Translations under genes and position numbers: made by a program
The notes under the pieces: model-generated
What the model saw: the letters and a program-made list of their open reading frames with translations, nothing else
The model's database searches: none
Told to the model about the DNA's origin: nothing
Shown: positions 15,982-27,049 of the stretch, in pieces
Layout of the letters: every line of letters begins with the position of its first letter
How positions within the stretch are numbered: the stretch's first letter is position 1
Source: Herbiconiux daphne
GTDB lineage: Bacteria > Actinomycetota > Actinomycetes > Actinomycetales > Microbacteriaceae
Length of the DNA stretch: 64,000 nucleotides
Reading direction: 5' to 3'
Assembly: GCF_024979295.1 (NCBI RefSeq)
Contig: NZ_JANLCJ010000004.1
Span: forward strand, 124,001 to 188,000

Positions 15982-18900
15982 GTGACGAACGCCGACGACG
16001 CCCCCAGTCGCATCGACCTGCCCGATGCACCCCCCGACCAGCAGGCCATCCTCGACGAAGGCGGGGTCGCCTGCTGGAGCGAGCCGGTTGAGATCGACAG
16101 CTACGAGCCGGGTGAGCCCGACCGCTACCCGTTGTTCCTCGACCGACGGGTCTACCAGGGCTCGAGCGGCAAGGTCTACCCGATTCCGTTCGTCGACCGC
16201 ATCTCACCCCACAAGGTCGCGCGCCGGTGGCAGGCGATCCACCTCGAGAACCAGTGGGTGCGCCTTCTGCTGCTGCCCGAGATCGGGGGCCGCATCCACA
16301 TCGGGTTCGACAAGACGCGCGGCTACGACTTCTTCTACCGCAACAACGTGATCAAGCCCGCGCTGGTGGGGTTGGCCGGGCCGTGGATCTCGGGCGGCGT
16401 CGAGTTCAACTGGCCCCAGCACCACCGCCCCGCCACCTTCCTGCCGGTCGAGACCAGCATCGAGCGCGAGGGCGACGGCCTCGTGACCGTCTGGCACAGC
16501 GACCTCGATCCGCTGCAGCGCATGCGCGGCGACCACGGGGTGCGGCTGCGCGGCGACAGCTCGGTGATCGAGGTGGCTGCCCGGTTGCACAACCGCACCG
16601 ACGAGCCGCAGACCTTCCTGTGGTGGGCCAACGTCGCCGCCCGCTCGCACGAGCACTACCAGTCGTTCTTCCCCCTCGACGTGCACTACGTGGCCGACCA
16701 CGCGCGCCGCGCCATCACCTCGTTCCCCCGGGCCGACCGGCCCTACTACGGGGTCGACTACCCGGCCCTGGCCGACCCGGCGCATCCGGATGCCGACCGG
16801 CTCGACTTCTACCGCAACATCCCGGTGCCGACGTCATACATGATCACCGACACCCGCGACAGCTTCTTCGGCGGCTACGACCACGCGGCCGGCGCGGGAT
16901 TCGTGCACTGGGCCGACCACGCCATCTCGCCCGGCAAGAAGCAGTGGACCTGGGGCGACGGCCCGGTCGGGCACGCCTGGGACGCCCAGCTCACCGACAC
17001 CGACGGCCCCTATGTGGAGCTCATGGCGGGCGTCTTCACCGACAACCAGCCCGACTTCAGCTACCTCGCGGCGGCCGAGACGCGGTCGTTCAGTCAATAT
17101 TGGTATCCGATCCAGGACATCGGTGCGGCCCATCAGGCGACCCGCCAGCTCGCCGTGCGACTCGATGCGGATACGGATGCCGCTGCCGACGCGTCGGCCG
17201 CTGCCGACGCCGACGCTGCTGGCGCCGTGCGGATCGGCGTGGCCAGCGCCGTGCGGCTGCCCGGAGCGGTCGTCGTGCTGGAGGGGCGTGCCGGCGACGA
17301 GATCGGCCGCTGGACCGCCGACCTCGAGCCGGGCCGCCCGTTCCGCGTCACGGTGGCGGCGAACCGGGATGACGATGCTCGCGCATCCGGGCGCCTCACG
17401 CTGCGGGTGCTGCACCGCGGCGCGGAGCTCATCAGCCACAGCACGGCGGGCGAGACCGGCCCCGCTGACGACACCGCCACCACGGGCGAGACAAGCAGCG
17501 CTGACGAGACCGGCCCCGCTGACGAGACCGGCACCGCGGGCGAGGAGCCGTGGCTGGCCACCGAGCCGCCGCAGCCGGCCGACATCCTGAGCATCGACGA
17601 GCTCTACCTCACGGGCGTGCACCTGCAGCAATACCGGCACCCCACCCGCTCGCCGCTGCCCTACTTCGACGAGGTGCTTCGCCGTGACCCCGACGATTCC
17701 CGAGCGCTGATCGCCGTCGGGGCCATCGACTACCGTCACGGCCGCTACGACCTGGCCCGCGAGCGCTTCGAGCGGGCGCTCGCCCGGCTGACGCGCCGCA
17801 ATCTCAACCCGGCGAGCGGCGAGGCCGGCTACCGGCTCGGCCTCGTTCTCGAACGAAAGGGCGACCTCGCCCGGGCAGCCGACCACTTCGGCAAGGCCGC
17901 CTGGGACACCGCGTGGGCACTGCCCGCCCATCTCGCCCTGTCGCGCATCGCCCTGAGGCAGGGTCGCGCGACCGACGCGCTCGAGCACGCCGTCGAGGCC
18001 GGCAACCGTGACGCGTCGAACCCGGATGCCCCGGTGCTCGCCGTTCTCGCCTTCGAAGCCCTCGGCGACGAGAGCGGCGCGCGGCAGCGCCTCGAGGCCC
18101 GGCTCGCCGCCGATCCGCTGGACGCGGTCGCGCTGTCGCTCGCCGCGCTGCGGAACGGCGGGTTCGCCCGGTTCGCCGACCCCAAGACCGCTCTCACCGT
18201 CGCGGTCGAGCTCGCCCGGCGGGGTCGGGTGACCGACGCCCTCGCCCTCACCGACCGCGTGGTCGCCCCGCGCACCGACGGCACGGCGGCGCATCCGGCG
18301 TTCGGCAACCCTGTGCCCATCGCCCACTACCTGCGCGCCCAGTGGCGGCAGCGGTCGGGCGACCCGGGCGGCGCCGCTCGCGAACGGCAGCTCGCCCGCG
18401 AGGCCGACTCGCGGCTGGCGTTCCCCTACGGCCTCGACGAACACGACGCTCTTGTGGCGGCGCTCGACGCCGACCCGACCGACCCCGTGGCGGCGGCGCT
18501 GCTCGGCTGCTGGCTGCTCGACGCGGGCCGCACCAGCGACGCCCTCACCACGCTGAAGGTCGCGCTCGAGAACGGCAGCGCCGATCCGGTGGCCTGGCGC
18601 AACGCGGCGATCGCCACGGTGAACACCGGCGGCGACGCCGACCTCGCCGACACCTTCTTCGCCGAGGCGTTGCGGCTGAGCCCCGGCGACGCGCGCCTGA
18701 TCGTCGAGCGCGACATCCTGGCCCGGTTGCGGGGCGTCGGCGCGGCTCAACGGTTGCGGGCGCTCGACGATCTGGTGCCACTCGTGCTGAGCCGCGACGA
18801 CCTCACGGTGAACTACCTCGAGCTGCTCGTGACGCAAGGCCGGGCCGATGAGGTCCTCGCGATTCTCGCCACCCGCCGCTTTCAGCCGTTCGAGGGTGGC

Positions 18901-19458
18901 GAGGGCCGGGTGATCGCGGTCTTCGACGACGCGTCGGTCGCCGTGGCGCGCGCGCAGCTCGAGTCGAGCCCTGCCGAGGTCGCCGCGAGGCTGCAGCAGG
19001 GCATCGAGGTGCCGGCGAACCTCGGCGAGGGGCGGCATCCGGCGTCGAGCACGGCCGAACGCCTTCTGCTCGTCGGCGATGCGCTCGATCGTTCGGGCGA
19101 CGCCGTCGGGGCGACGGAGGCCTGGCGACGTGCGCGATCGGGTGCCGGCCCTCTCGCGGTGGCCCCGCGGCCCGCCGAGGAGTCGGATTTCTGGGTGGGG
19201 GTCGCGCACGCCCGCCTGCGGGAGTTCGCCGAGGCGGAGCATGTCTGGCTGGCCCTCGAGAACCGGGCGCGAGAGCTCGACCACGAGAAGCCGGCCGTGG
19301 ACTACTTCGCCACCTCGTTGCCCGAGTTGCTGCTCTTCGACATCGACACGGCCGACGCGCGTGCCGAACTCGCCGCCCGGCTGCGCGGCCGGGCGGCGGA
19401 AGGACGCGCGCTCTGCGCGGAGGCCGTGGCGTCTGAGGTGTCGCCGTCGACGCCGTGA
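15982..19458 (+). CDS. DUF5107 / tetratricopeptide-repeat protein of a galactoside cluster
   Basis: 1158 residues. An N-terminal DUF5107 region (about 40-370) has a galactose-mutarotase-like look: L-L-L-P-E-I-G-G-R-I-H, G-G-V-E-F-N-W-P-Q-H-H, F-L-W-W-A-N-V-A-A, Q-W-T-W-G-D and P-Y-V-E-L-M-A-G-V-F-T-D-N-Q-P. The rest is alpha-helical TPR (for example Y-R-H-G-R-Y-D-L-A-R-E-R-F-E-R-A-L). A Thr/Glu/Gly linker near 490-520 is built from an imperfect repeat. Such proteins occur beside glycosidases and epimerases and probably bind or isomerise sugars, but no activity is established. No signal peptide. The stop overlaps the epimerase start (GTGA). Confidence 0.85.
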   Translation: MTNADDAPSRIDLPDAPPDQQAILDEGGVACWSEPVEIDSYEPGEPDRYPLFLDRRVYQGSSGKVYPIPFVDRISPHKVARRWQAIHLENQWVRLLLLPEIGGRIHIGFDKTRGYDFFYRNNVIKPALVGLAGPWISGGVEFNWPQHHRPATFLPVETSIEREGDGLVTVWHSDLDPLQRMRGDHGVRLRGDSSVIEVAARLHNRTDEPQTFLWWANVAARSHEHYQSFFPLDVHYVADHARRAITSFPRADRPYYGVDYPALADPAHPDADRLDFYRNIPVPTSYMITDTRDSFFGGYDHAAGAGFVHWADHAISPGKKQWTWGDGPVGHAWDAQLTDTDGPYVELMAGVFTDNQPDFSYLAAAETRSFSQYWYPIQDIGAAHQATRQLAVRLDADTDAAADASAAADADAAGAVRIGVASAVRLPGAVVVLEGRAGDEIGRWTADLEPGRPFRVTVAANRDDDARASGRLTLRVLHRGAELISHSTAGETGPADDTATTGETSSADETGPADETGTAGEEPWLATEPPQPADILSIDELYLTGVHLQQYRHPTRSPLPYFDEVLRRDPDDSRALIAVGAIDYRHGRYDLARERFERALARLTRRNLNPASGEAGYRLGLVLERKGDLARAADHFGKAAWDTAWALPAHLALSRIALRQGRATDALEHAVEAGNRDASNPDAPVLAVLAFEALGDESGARQRLEARLAADPLDAVALSLAALRNGGFARFADPKTALTVAVELARRGRVTDALALTDRVVAPRTDGTAAHPAFGNPVPIAHYLRAQWRQRSGDPGGAARERQLAREADSRLAFPYGLDEHDALVAALDADPTDPVAAALLGCWLLDAGRTSDALTTLKVALENGSADPVAWRNAAIATVNTGGDADLADTFFAEALRLSPGDARLIVERDILARLRGVGAAQRLRALDDLVPLVLSRDDLTVNYLELLVTQGRADEVLAILATRRFQPFEGGEGRVIAVFDDASVAVARAQLESSPAEVAARLQQGIEVPANLGEGRHPASSTAERLLLVGDALDRSGDAVGATEAWRRARSGAGPLAVAPRPAEESDFWVGVAHARLREFAEAEHVWLALENRARELDHEKPAVDYFATSLPELLLFDIDTADARAELAARLRGRAAEGRALCAEAVASEVSPSTP
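17452..17525 (+). repeat. Imperfect repeat encoding a Gly/Glu/Thr linker
   Basis: A 20-base unit starting GAGACCGGCCCCGC occurs identically at 17452-17471 and 17506-17525 with degenerate copies between. It encodes the E-T-G-P-A-D-type linker between the DUF5107 and TPR parts. Confidence 0.7.
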
Positions 19459-20396
19459 GTTTCGCGGTCGGCACAGGCGACTACGACGCCCGCGTCGGAG
19501 CGGTGGGGGCGACGCTGCTGTCGGCGCGGTTCCGCGGTCGCGACCTGATCGTTCCTGTGGCGTCGCGCCGGCAGGCCTCCGCGATGGAGGGCGCCGTGCT
19601 GGCACCATGGCCCAACCGGCTGGCCGACGGGCGCTTCGAGTTCGGCGGCGCCGTGCACCAGCTCGCGGTCGACGAACCCGCCACCGGCACCGCCGTGCAT
19701 GGGCTGGTGCACGAGCTCGAGTTCGCTCTCGTGGGCGCCACGGCAAGCGGGGTGGCGCTGAGCGCCCGGATCGAGGCCCGGTCGGGCTACCCCTGGACGG
19801 TGCGCATCGACGTCGAGGTGAGCGCCCTCGACGACGGTGTGCGACAGACGATCACGGCCACGAACGTCGGCGCCGGAGTCGCGCCGATCGGGCTGGGCGC
19901 CCACCCCTACTTTCTCGCCGGTGCCGCCACGCGGGCCGCCAGCGCAGGGGACGCCACCTCCCCCGCGTCGCCCGTCGTCGACGGCTGGCGCCTGACGCTG
20001 CCGGCCGACGAACTGCTGCTCGTGAGCGACGACCGGCTGCTTCCCCTCGCCCGCGCGCGGGTCGGCGATCACGATGCCGGCCGGTTCGACTTCCGGCACG
20101 AGCACGAGATCGGGCCGACGGAGTTCAACCACGCCTTCACCGCACTGCACCGGGACACCGACGGCTTCGCGACGGCGCGCCTCACGGGCACCAACGGCCA
20201 CGGCGTCGAGGTGAGCTGGGATGCCCCCTGGGTTCAGCTCTATTCCGCCGACCTGCCCCCGCCGGGCACGCGGCGTCACGCTCTCGCGATCGAGCCCATG
20301 ACCTGCCCGCCCGACGCGTTCAACTCCGGCACCGACTTGCGGGTGCTCGCACCCGGCGAGAGCACCGCGCTCACCTGGCGGGTGCGCGCGTTCTGA
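19455..20396 (+). CDS. Aldose 1-epimerase family protein
   Basis: 313 residues of the galactose mutarotase fold. Visible are W-P-N-R-L-A-D-G-R-F (sugar contact Arg), the catalytic-type His in A-V-H-G-L-V-H, G-L-G-A-H-P-Y-F with the second His, and A-I-E-P-M-T-C-P-P-D-A-F-N with the catalytic Glu. It interconverts sugar anomers, here probably galactose released by the GH35 enzyme. GTG 19455 overlaps the upstream stop, so it is translationally coupled to the DUF5107 protein. Confidence 0.9.
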   Translation: MSFAVGTGDYDARVGAVGATLLSARFRGRDLIVPVASRRQASAMEGAVLAPWPNRLADGRFEFGGAVHQLAVDEPATGTAVHGLVHELEFALVGATASGVALSARIEARSGYPWTVRIDVEVSALDDGVRQTITATNVGAGVAPIGLGAHPYFLAGAATRAASAGDATSPASPVVDGWRLTLPADELLLVSDDRLLPLARARVGDHDAGRFDFRHEHEIGPTEFNHAFTALHRDTDGFATARLTGTNGHGVEVSWDAPWVQLYSADLPPPGTRRHALAIEPMTCPPDAFNSGTDLRVLAPGESTALTWRVRAF

Positions 20397-20447
20397 ACCC
20401 GCGCGAGCGCACGCTCGGCGAGAATGGATCCGGCACGAAAGGCAGGC

Positions 20448-21017
20448 ATGAGCGAACAGGGCCGCTACCAGATCCGCTTCGACTGGATGCCGGCGGGCGC
20501 CCGCGCCGTCGATGCCACCGGCGACGTCGACGTCTTCGTCTGGGTCGACGCGGTCGAGCTTCAGACCGCCCCGGATGCCGCCCTCGCGCCCTCCTCGTCG
20601 CTCCCGTCGCCCGCCGACGAACTACCGCTCGGCGCAGCGATCGTGCGAGGGTCGATCGACTCGGCCGCCGCGGTCGCCCAGTGGGTGCTGATGCTGCAGC
20701 AGCACCTGGCCCGCCGGGTCATGGTGGCGATCATCGCCGCGGGCGACACGCGACCGGATGGCTCGTTCCGCGTCACGGTCGAAGACCTGCTCGCCGCGGG
20801 CGCGATCGTCGACCGGCTCTGCGCCCTCGGTCTCGACGCCACCTCGCCCGAGGCGGCGGTGGCAGAGGCCGCCTATCGCGGGCTACGACCGGCCCTCGCC
20901 CATCTGGTGTCGGCCTCCGTCAGCGGCGACGGCGGCGGCGCATCCTTCCCGAGCCGCGTCGTCGACGACTGGGGGCCCGAAGACGTCGTCGTGCTACGGC
21001 ACCATCCGTTAGCGTGA
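20448..21017 (+). CDS. Divergent ComB-like (2-phosphosulfolactate phosphatase-like) protein
   Basis: 189 residues from ATG 20448 (purine-rich GAAAGGCAGG upstream). The opening Q-I-R-F-D-W-M-P-A-G-A-R-A-V resembles the ComB start (R-F-x-W-G-x-x-G-A). The following D-V-D-V-F-V-W-V-D-A-V occupies the place of the ComB V-V-x-D-V-L-S-F-T strand but lacks its consensus residues. The S-P-E-A-A-V-A-E-A-A-Y-R-G block near 140 also matches the family. It is shorter than typical ComB (about 240) and the Mg-binding residues cannot be confirmed, so enzyme activity is doubtful. It stands between the sugar cluster and the converging mod operon. Confidence 0.5.
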   Translation: MSEQGRYQIRFDWMPAGARAVDATGDVDVFVWVDAVELQTAPDAALAPSSSLPSPADELPLGAAIVRGSIDSAAAVAQWVLMLQQHLARRVMVAIIAAGDTRPDGSFRVTVEDLLAAGAIVDRLCALGLDATSPEAAVAEAAYRGLRPALAHLVSASVSGDGGGASFPSRVVDDWGPEDVVVLRHHPLA

Positions 21018-21085
21018 CCTGATCCGGCGCGAGCCGCCCCGGACGAGCTCCCCCGGCGCGACCCGACCCGGCGCAGCCGGCCGGC

Positions 21086-21295
21086 TCAGTCGTCGACCGC
21101 GACCATCACGTCCGACGCCTTCACCACGGCCCACGCCTCGCCGCCCACCGCGAGGCCGAGCTCGTCGACGGCCTCGTTGGTGATCGCGGCCGTCACGACC
21201 GACCCACCCACGTCGATGCGCACATGCGCCGTGGTGGCGCCCTTCGTGACCTCGACGATGGTGCCCTTGAGGCGATTGCGTGCACTGATGCGCAT
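21086..21295 (-). CDS. Molbindin (single TOBE-domain molybdate-binding protein)
   Basis: 69 residues, one TOBE/Mop domain: S-A-R-N-R-L-K-G-T-I-V-E-V at the start, A-H-V-R-I-D-V-G-G, A-I-T-N-E-A-V-D-E-L-G-L and the C-terminal A-V-V-K-A-S-D-V-M-V-A. Mop proteins assemble as hexamers that hold molybdate in the cytoplasm. ATG 21295 has a good AAGGAG upstream. It lies 46 bases behind modC on the same strand and is the likely last gene of the molybdate operon. Confidence 0.9.
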   Translation of the reverse strand: MRISARNRLKGTIVEVTKGATTAHVRIDVGGSVVTAAITNEAVDELGLAVGGEAWAVVKASDVMVAVDD

Positions 21296-21341
21296 GACTG
21301 CTCCTTCGTGAGCGACGGATGATCCGGCCCAGATGCCGATC

Positions 21342-22400
21342 CTATTGCGGGTAGGCGAGGGCGTCTTCCGCCCGGAAGCTGAACCACACCTCGGTGCCCA
21401 GCGCCACGTCGAGGTCGGCCACGCGCCCGGGGGTCACGTCGGCCGCGAGGGTGCCCGAACGCACCCGCACCAGGTCACCGCGCGTCTCGAGGTCGATCAC
21501 GTGCCCCGCGACGACATTGGTCGCCGGGTCGTCAGAGGCAGGCGCCTCGACAGCGATCGCGACGAGTGCGGGTCGCACGGCCACCGCCACCCGCACTCCC
21601 GGCGCCACCGGCTCGGTGAACCGCACCCGCAGGCGATCGCCCGCGTCGGTCACCACGGACTCGGTGTCGGCGGTGCCGGCCAGCCGGTTCAGCCCCGCCA
21701 GCCCGGCGGCGAAGGTGGTCGATGGCCGCTCGAGAACGTGGCGGGTCGGCCCGGCGTCGACGATGCGGCCACCCTCGAGCACCACGACCCGATCGGCGAG
21801 GGTGAAGGCGTCGAGCACGTCGTGGGTCACGATGATGGCCGAGCGGTCGCGCAGCACGTCGCGCAGCATCCGTCGCAGCGCCGGTGCCACCGACACGTCG
21901 AGCGCGGCCATCGGCTCGTCGAGCAGCAGCAGGTCGGGCTCGGATGCCAGGGCCCGCGCCACCGCGATGCGCTGCGCCTGCCCGCCCGAGAGCTGTGCGG
22001 GTTTGCGGCCCGCCAGGTCGACCGCATCGACGCGCTCGAGCCACGCGCGCGCCCGGGAATCGGACTCCGCCCTCGGCACCCCGGCGCTGCGCGGCCCGAA
22101 CGCCACGTTGTCGAGCGCGCTGAGGTGCGGAAAGAGCAGCGCGTCCTGCGCCAGCAACGAGACACCCCGCTGATGCGGGCGCGACCAGCGGCCTCCGCCC
22201 CGCTCGCCGAGATCGAACAGCACGCGCTCGTTCAGGCGCGCGCGCCCGGAGTCGGGCCGGATGAGCCCGGCGATCACGCCGAGCAGCGTCGACTTGCCTG
22301 CTCCGTTCGGCCCCAGCACGGCCACCGTCTCGCCGGCGGCCACCGTGAGCTGCACCGCGAAGCCGCGAGACCGCAGCACGGCGGCGAATTCCAGCGTCAC
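21342..22400 (-). CDS. modC: Molybdate ABC transporter ATP-binding protein
   Basis: 352 residues. The ATPase domain shows Walker [10 protein letters not shown], signature [10 protein letters not shown], Walker B L-L-L-L-D-E-P and an H-loop I-V-T-H-D. About 110 C-terminal residues (A-G-L-N-R-L-A-G-T onward) form the molybdate-type TOBE regulatory part. It powers molybdate import with the ModB channel and ModA receptor. GTG 22400 overlaps the modB stop (GTGA). Confidence 0.93.
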   Translation of the reverse strand: MTLEFAAVLRSRGFAVQLTVAAGETVAVLGPNGAGKSTLLGVIAGLIRPDSGRARLNERVLFDLGERGGGRWSRPHQRGVSLLAQDALLFPHLSALDNVAFGPRSAGVPRAESDSRARAWLERVDAVDLAGRKPAQLSGGQAQRIAVARALASEPDLLLLDEPMAALDVSVAPALRRMLRDVLRDRSAIIVTHDVLDAFTLADRVVVLEGGRIVDAGPTRHVLERPSTTFAAGLAGLNRLAGTADTESVVTDAGDRLRVRFTEPVAPGVRVAVAVRPALVAIAVEAPASDDPATNVVAGHVIDLETRGDLVRVRSGTLAADVTPGRVADLDVALGTEVWFSFRAEDALAYPQ

Positions 22401-23218
22401 GAGCTCGCCCGGCGGCGGAAGCCGTTGGACTCACCGGCTTGATGGGCGACGGCCACCACGATCACCGCCACGACGACGAGCACGAGAGAGAGCGCCACGG
22501 CGGCATCCGGGTCGGTCTCACGCTGCAAGTAGATCTCGAGCGGCAGGGTGCGGGTCACTCCCTGCAGGCTGCCCGCGAAGGTGAGGGTGGCGCCGAACTC
22601 GCCGAGCGCCCGCGCGAACGACAGCACGGCCCCTGAGACGAGGGCGGGCAGCACGAGCGGCAAGGTGATGCGCCGCAGCACCGTCGTGGGCCGGGCGCCG
22701 AGGGTCGCGCCGACCGCTTCGTAGCGGGTGCCCACGGTGCGCAGTGCCCCCTCGAGACTCAGCACGAGAAACGGCAGCGCCACGAAGGTCTGCGCGAGCA
22801 CGACGGCCGTGGTCGAGAAGGCGATCGTCACCCCGAGCGCCTCGAACGACTGCCCGAGCAGTCCGCGGCGGCCGAAGGTGTAGAGCAGAGCGATGCCACC
22901 CACGACCGGCGGCAGCACGAGCGGCAGCAGCACGAGCGATCGCAGGATCTTCTGGCCCCAGAAGTCGGTGCGGGCGAGCACCACCGCCATCGGCACCCCG
23001 AGCAGCACGCAGAGCGCAGTCGCCGTGAGCGAGGTGCGCAGGCTCAGCCACAGCGCGTCGACCGACGACTCCGAGGTGATGAGCGGAACGAACTCGGCCC
23101 AGTTCACCCGCGTCACCATCGCCACCAGCGGCAGCACCACGAAGGCGGCTCCGACGACGGCGACGACCACCACCCAGCCGGGCACGCCGGCGTAGGCGGG
23201 TCTTCTGCGGGAGGGCAT
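22397..23218 (-). CDS. modB: Molybdate ABC transporter permease
   Basis: 273 residues with about six hydrophobic segments. The permease EAA-type loop is visible in [21 protein letters not shown], followed by [14 protein letters not shown], which is characteristic of molybdate/sulfate permeases. It starts 11 bases after the modA stop, as part of the operon regulator-modA-modB-modC-mop. Confidence 0.93.
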   Translation of the reverse strand: MPSRRRPAYAGVPGWVVVVAVVGAAFVVLPLVAMVTRVNWAEFVPLITSESSVDALWLSLRTSLTATALCVLLGVPMAVVLARTDFWGQKILRSLVLLPLVLPPVVGGIALLYTFGRRGLLGQSFEALGVTIAFSTTAVVLAQTFVALPFLVLSLEGALRTVGTRYEAVGATLGARPTTVLRRITLPLVLPALVSGAVLSFARALGEFGATLTFAGSLQGVTRTLPLEIYLQRETDPDAAVALSLVLVVVAVIVVAVAHQAGESNGFRRRASS

Positions 23219-23229
23219 GCGCGCCCGAA

Positions 23230-24051
23230 CTACCGCTTGCCGAACCCGGCGTCGGCGAGAACGCCCTGGCCCACCGAGCCGGTCACGAAGTCGACGAACG
23301 CCTGGGCGAGCTTTGCGCTCTTCGAGGCCGTGATCGGCGCGATGGGGTAGGTGTTGACCGCTTCCCCCGACTCGGGGAACTCGATGCCCTCCACGGCGTC
23401 GCCCGCGGCGATGACGTCGGTGACGTAGACCAGGCCGGCATCCGCTTCGCCCGAGGTCACCTTGCCGAGCACGTCGGTGACGGATGACTCCTCGCTCACG
23501 GGCGTCAGGGTGACCCCGGTCGCCTGCTCGACCGTGACGGTGGCGGCGCCGCAGGGCACCTGGGCCGCGCAGATGACGGTCTTCACCTCGGGCTTCGCGA
23601 GGTCGGCGAAGCTCGCGATGCCCGCCGGATTGGTCGGCGGCACGGCGATCTCGAGCACGTTGGTGGCGAAGTCGACGGGCGCGGCCGCGTCGATCAGGCC
23701 GGCATCCGTCAGCTTGGCCATGTTCTTCTCGTCGGCGGAGGCGAACACGTCGGCCGGGGCGCCCTCGGTGATCTGGGTCACGAGGTCGGAGGAGCCGGCG
23801 AAGTTCAGCTCGATGGTGGTGCCGGGGTTCGCGGCCTCGAACTCGTCGGCAAGCTCGGTGAAGGTGCCCTTGAGCGATGCGGCCGCGAAGACCGTGATCG
23901 ATCCCTCGAGCGCGGGTGCGGTGGCGGTGGCCGAGGGCGTCTCGGCGGCGGGGGTCTCGGTGCCGCTGCCCGAACTCGAGCAGGCTGCCAGGGTGAACGC
24001 GACCGCCGCGGTCAGCAGCGTCGCGGCGATCGCGGAGGTGCGTGTGGTCAT
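23230..24051 (-). CDS. modA: Molybdate ABC transporter substrate-binding lipoprotein
   Basis: 273 residues. A lipoprotein signal with L-A-A-C (Cys24) is followed by a Ser/Thr/Pro linker and the ModA core: [36 protein letters not shown], and the C-terminal [10 protein letters not shown]. These are the oxyanion-binding and hinge segments of the family. ATG 24051 overlaps the regulator stop (ATGA), so the first two genes are coupled. Confidence 0.94.
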   Translation of the reverse strand: MTTRTSAIAATLLTAAVAFTLAACSSSGSGTETPAAETPSATATAPALEGSITVFAAASLKGTFTELADEFEAANPGTTIELNFAGSSDLVTQITEGAPADVFASADEKNMAKLTDAGLIDAAAPVDFATNVLEIAVPPTNPAGIASFADLAKPEVKTVICAAQVPCGAATVTVEQATGVTLTPVSEESSVTDVLGKVTSGEADAGLVYVTDVIAAGDAVEGIEFPESGEAVNTYPIAPITASKSAKLAQAFVDFVTGSVGQGVLADAGFGKR

Positions 24052-24458
24052 TCGTGGGCCTTTCCGCCGGGGGTTTCGATGATGACCGTCGTGGCCTTGA
24101 CCACGGCGATCGCGACCGAGCCGGGCTCGAGGCCCAGCTCGCGAACGGCCTCGCTGCTCATCAGCGAGACGATGCGATGGGGCCCGCACTGCAGCTCCAC
24201 CTGCGCCATGACCGTGTCCATGATGATCTCGGTCACGACACCGACCAGCCGGTTGCGCGCCGAGCGGCCGATCTCCGACGGGTCGGCCGGAAGCACGGCA
24301 TTCTGGCGCGCCAGCTGAGCGAGGGCGAGTCCGTCGACGACACCTCGGCCCGCCTGGTCTTTCGTGCTCGCGAGCAGACCGTTGTCGATCCAGCGCCGCA
24401 CGGTGTCGTCGCTGACGCCGAGAAAGCTCGCGGCCTCTTTTATCCGAATCTGCGACAT
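24048..24458 (-). CDS. Helix-turn-helix/TOBE molybdate-responsive regulator
   Basis: 136 residues. The N-terminal 50 residues are a MerR/excisionase-type helix-turn-helix ([22 protein letters not shown]). The C-terminal part is a molybdate-type TOBE domain ([10 protein letters not shown] onward). This differs from ModE, which has an N-terminal LysR-type domain. As the first gene of the operon it probably represses its own promoter when molybdate is bound (inference). ATG 24458 is preceded by TAACAT at seven bases, so it appears leaderless. Confidence 0.87.
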   Translation of the reverse strand: MSQIRIKEAASFLGVSDDTVRRWIDNGLLASTKDQAGRGVVDGLALAQLARQNAVLPADPSEIGRSARNRLVGVVTEIIMDTVMAQVELQCGPHRIVSLMSSEAVRELGLEPGSVAIAVVKATTVIIETPGGKAHE

Positions 24459-24492
24459 GCAGGCAATGTTATTTCCGCGAACGCGGATTAAC
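24459..24492 (-). promoter_or_regulatory. mod operon promoter with palindromic operator
   Basis: A perfect inverted repeat TCCGCG-AA-CGCGGA (24474-24487) is flanked by GTTA (24468-24471) and TAAC (24489-24492), giving a near-symmetric 25-base site. On the minus strand the -10 TAACAT overlaps its inner edge, seven bases before ATG 24458. GTTA/TAAC half-sites are reminiscent of ModE boxes. Repressor binding here would block RNA polymerase. Confidence 0.6.
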
Positions 24493-24503
24493 CTAGTCCA
24501 GGG

Positions 24504-26192
<1,689 letters not shown>

Positions 26193-26282
26193 GAGCCATG
26201 TCCGTCACGGCACCCGCCCGGTCAATCGCGAGCCGAATGGTCCCGGGCGGCCCATGCTGGAACGAACGAAGGGATGCGCCTC

Positions 26283-26327
26283 ATGACGATGAAGGGCGAC
26301 CGCGCTCGCGCGGTGGAACTCCTGTGA
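26283..26327 (+). CDS. Possible 14-residue leader peptide coupled to the hydrolase gene
   Basis: ATG 26283 follows GAAGGG at nine bases and opens a 14-codon frame ending with TGA 26325-26327. That stop overlaps GTG 26324 of the next gene in the GTGA manner seen for real gene pairs here. An in-frame ATG at 26274 would add three residues. The peptide (MTMKGDRARAVELL) has no run of one amino acid suggestive of attenuation. It could serve translational coupling, or be chance. Confidence 0.35.
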   Translation: MTMKGDRARAVELL

Positions 26328-27049
26328 GCACGCGCCCGCAGCACTCCGGGGCCCTCGTCATCGTTCCCGGTATCGGGATGTCCCATCGTTACAGCGCCCG
26401 TCTGCGCGCGATGCTCGCACGCACGCACCACGTCGTGTCGCTCGACCTTCCAGGCTTCGCCGGGCGACGCCGAGCGGCGCCACGGATGTCGGTGCCCGAC
26501 TACGCGGCAGCCATCGCCCGGGCGCTCGACCGGCAGCAGATCTGCCGGGCCACGATCATCGGCCACTCGATGGGGTCGCAGTTCGCGGTCGAACTCGCCC
26601 GGGTGCGACCGTCGTTGGTCGAGCGCCTGGTGCTGGCCGCACCGGTGGTCGACCCCGCCCGCCGCACGGCCCGGCAGCAGAGTCTCGACCTCGTGCGCGA
26701 CCTCGTGGTGGAGTCACCCTCATCAGCCGCGCTGGTGACAGGCGATTTCCTGCGCACCGGCCCGCGTTACTTCTTCACCGAGCTGCGCGCGATGCTCGAC
26801 TACCGCATCGAAGCGGGTATCAGCGAGGTCGCCTGCCCCGTGCTGGTGCTGCGGGGCGAGAACGATCCGATCGCCCGACGCGGTTGGTGCCACGACCTCG
26901 CCGCATCCGCACGCGACGGCAGGGTGATCGAGATCGCCGGGGCGGGCCACGTGCTGCAGCACACCGCCACGCGGGCCGTGGCCACCGCGATCGCGGAGTT
27001 CCACGCGGCCGGGCCGCGGGCAGACGGCGCGGCGAAGAGGGCGCGATGA
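26324..27049 (+). CDS. Alpha/beta hydrolase
   Basis: 241 residues of the hydrolase fold. Oxyanion region V-P-G-I-G-M-S near the N-terminus, nucleophile elbow I-G-H-S-M-G-S (Ser near 83), acidic residue in R-G-E-N-D-P-I-A, and His in G-A-G-H-V-L-Q-H. This is the pattern of small esterase/lipase or C-C hydrolases; the substrate is unknown. GTG 26324 is chosen because of the overlap with the short upstream frame. The stop overlaps the next hydrolase (ATGA), so two different hydrolases are co-translated. Confidence 0.8.
   Translation: MSTRPQHSGALVIVPGIGMSHRYSARLRAMLARTHHVVSLDLPGFAGRRRAAPRMSVPDYAAAIARALDRQQICRATIIGHSMGSQFAVELARVRPSLVERLVLAAPVVDPARRTARQQSLDLVRDLVVESPSSAALVTGDFLRTGPRYFFTELRAMLDYRIEAGISEVACPVLVLRGENDPIARRGWCHDLAASARDGRVIEIAGAGHVLQHTATRAVATAIAEFHAAGPRADGAAKRAR

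Noticed and set aside
16834..19746. 970-codon frame antisense to the DUF5107/TPR gene
   Set aside because: Shadow frame; the plus strand has DUF5107 and TPR blocks and a coupled downstream gene.
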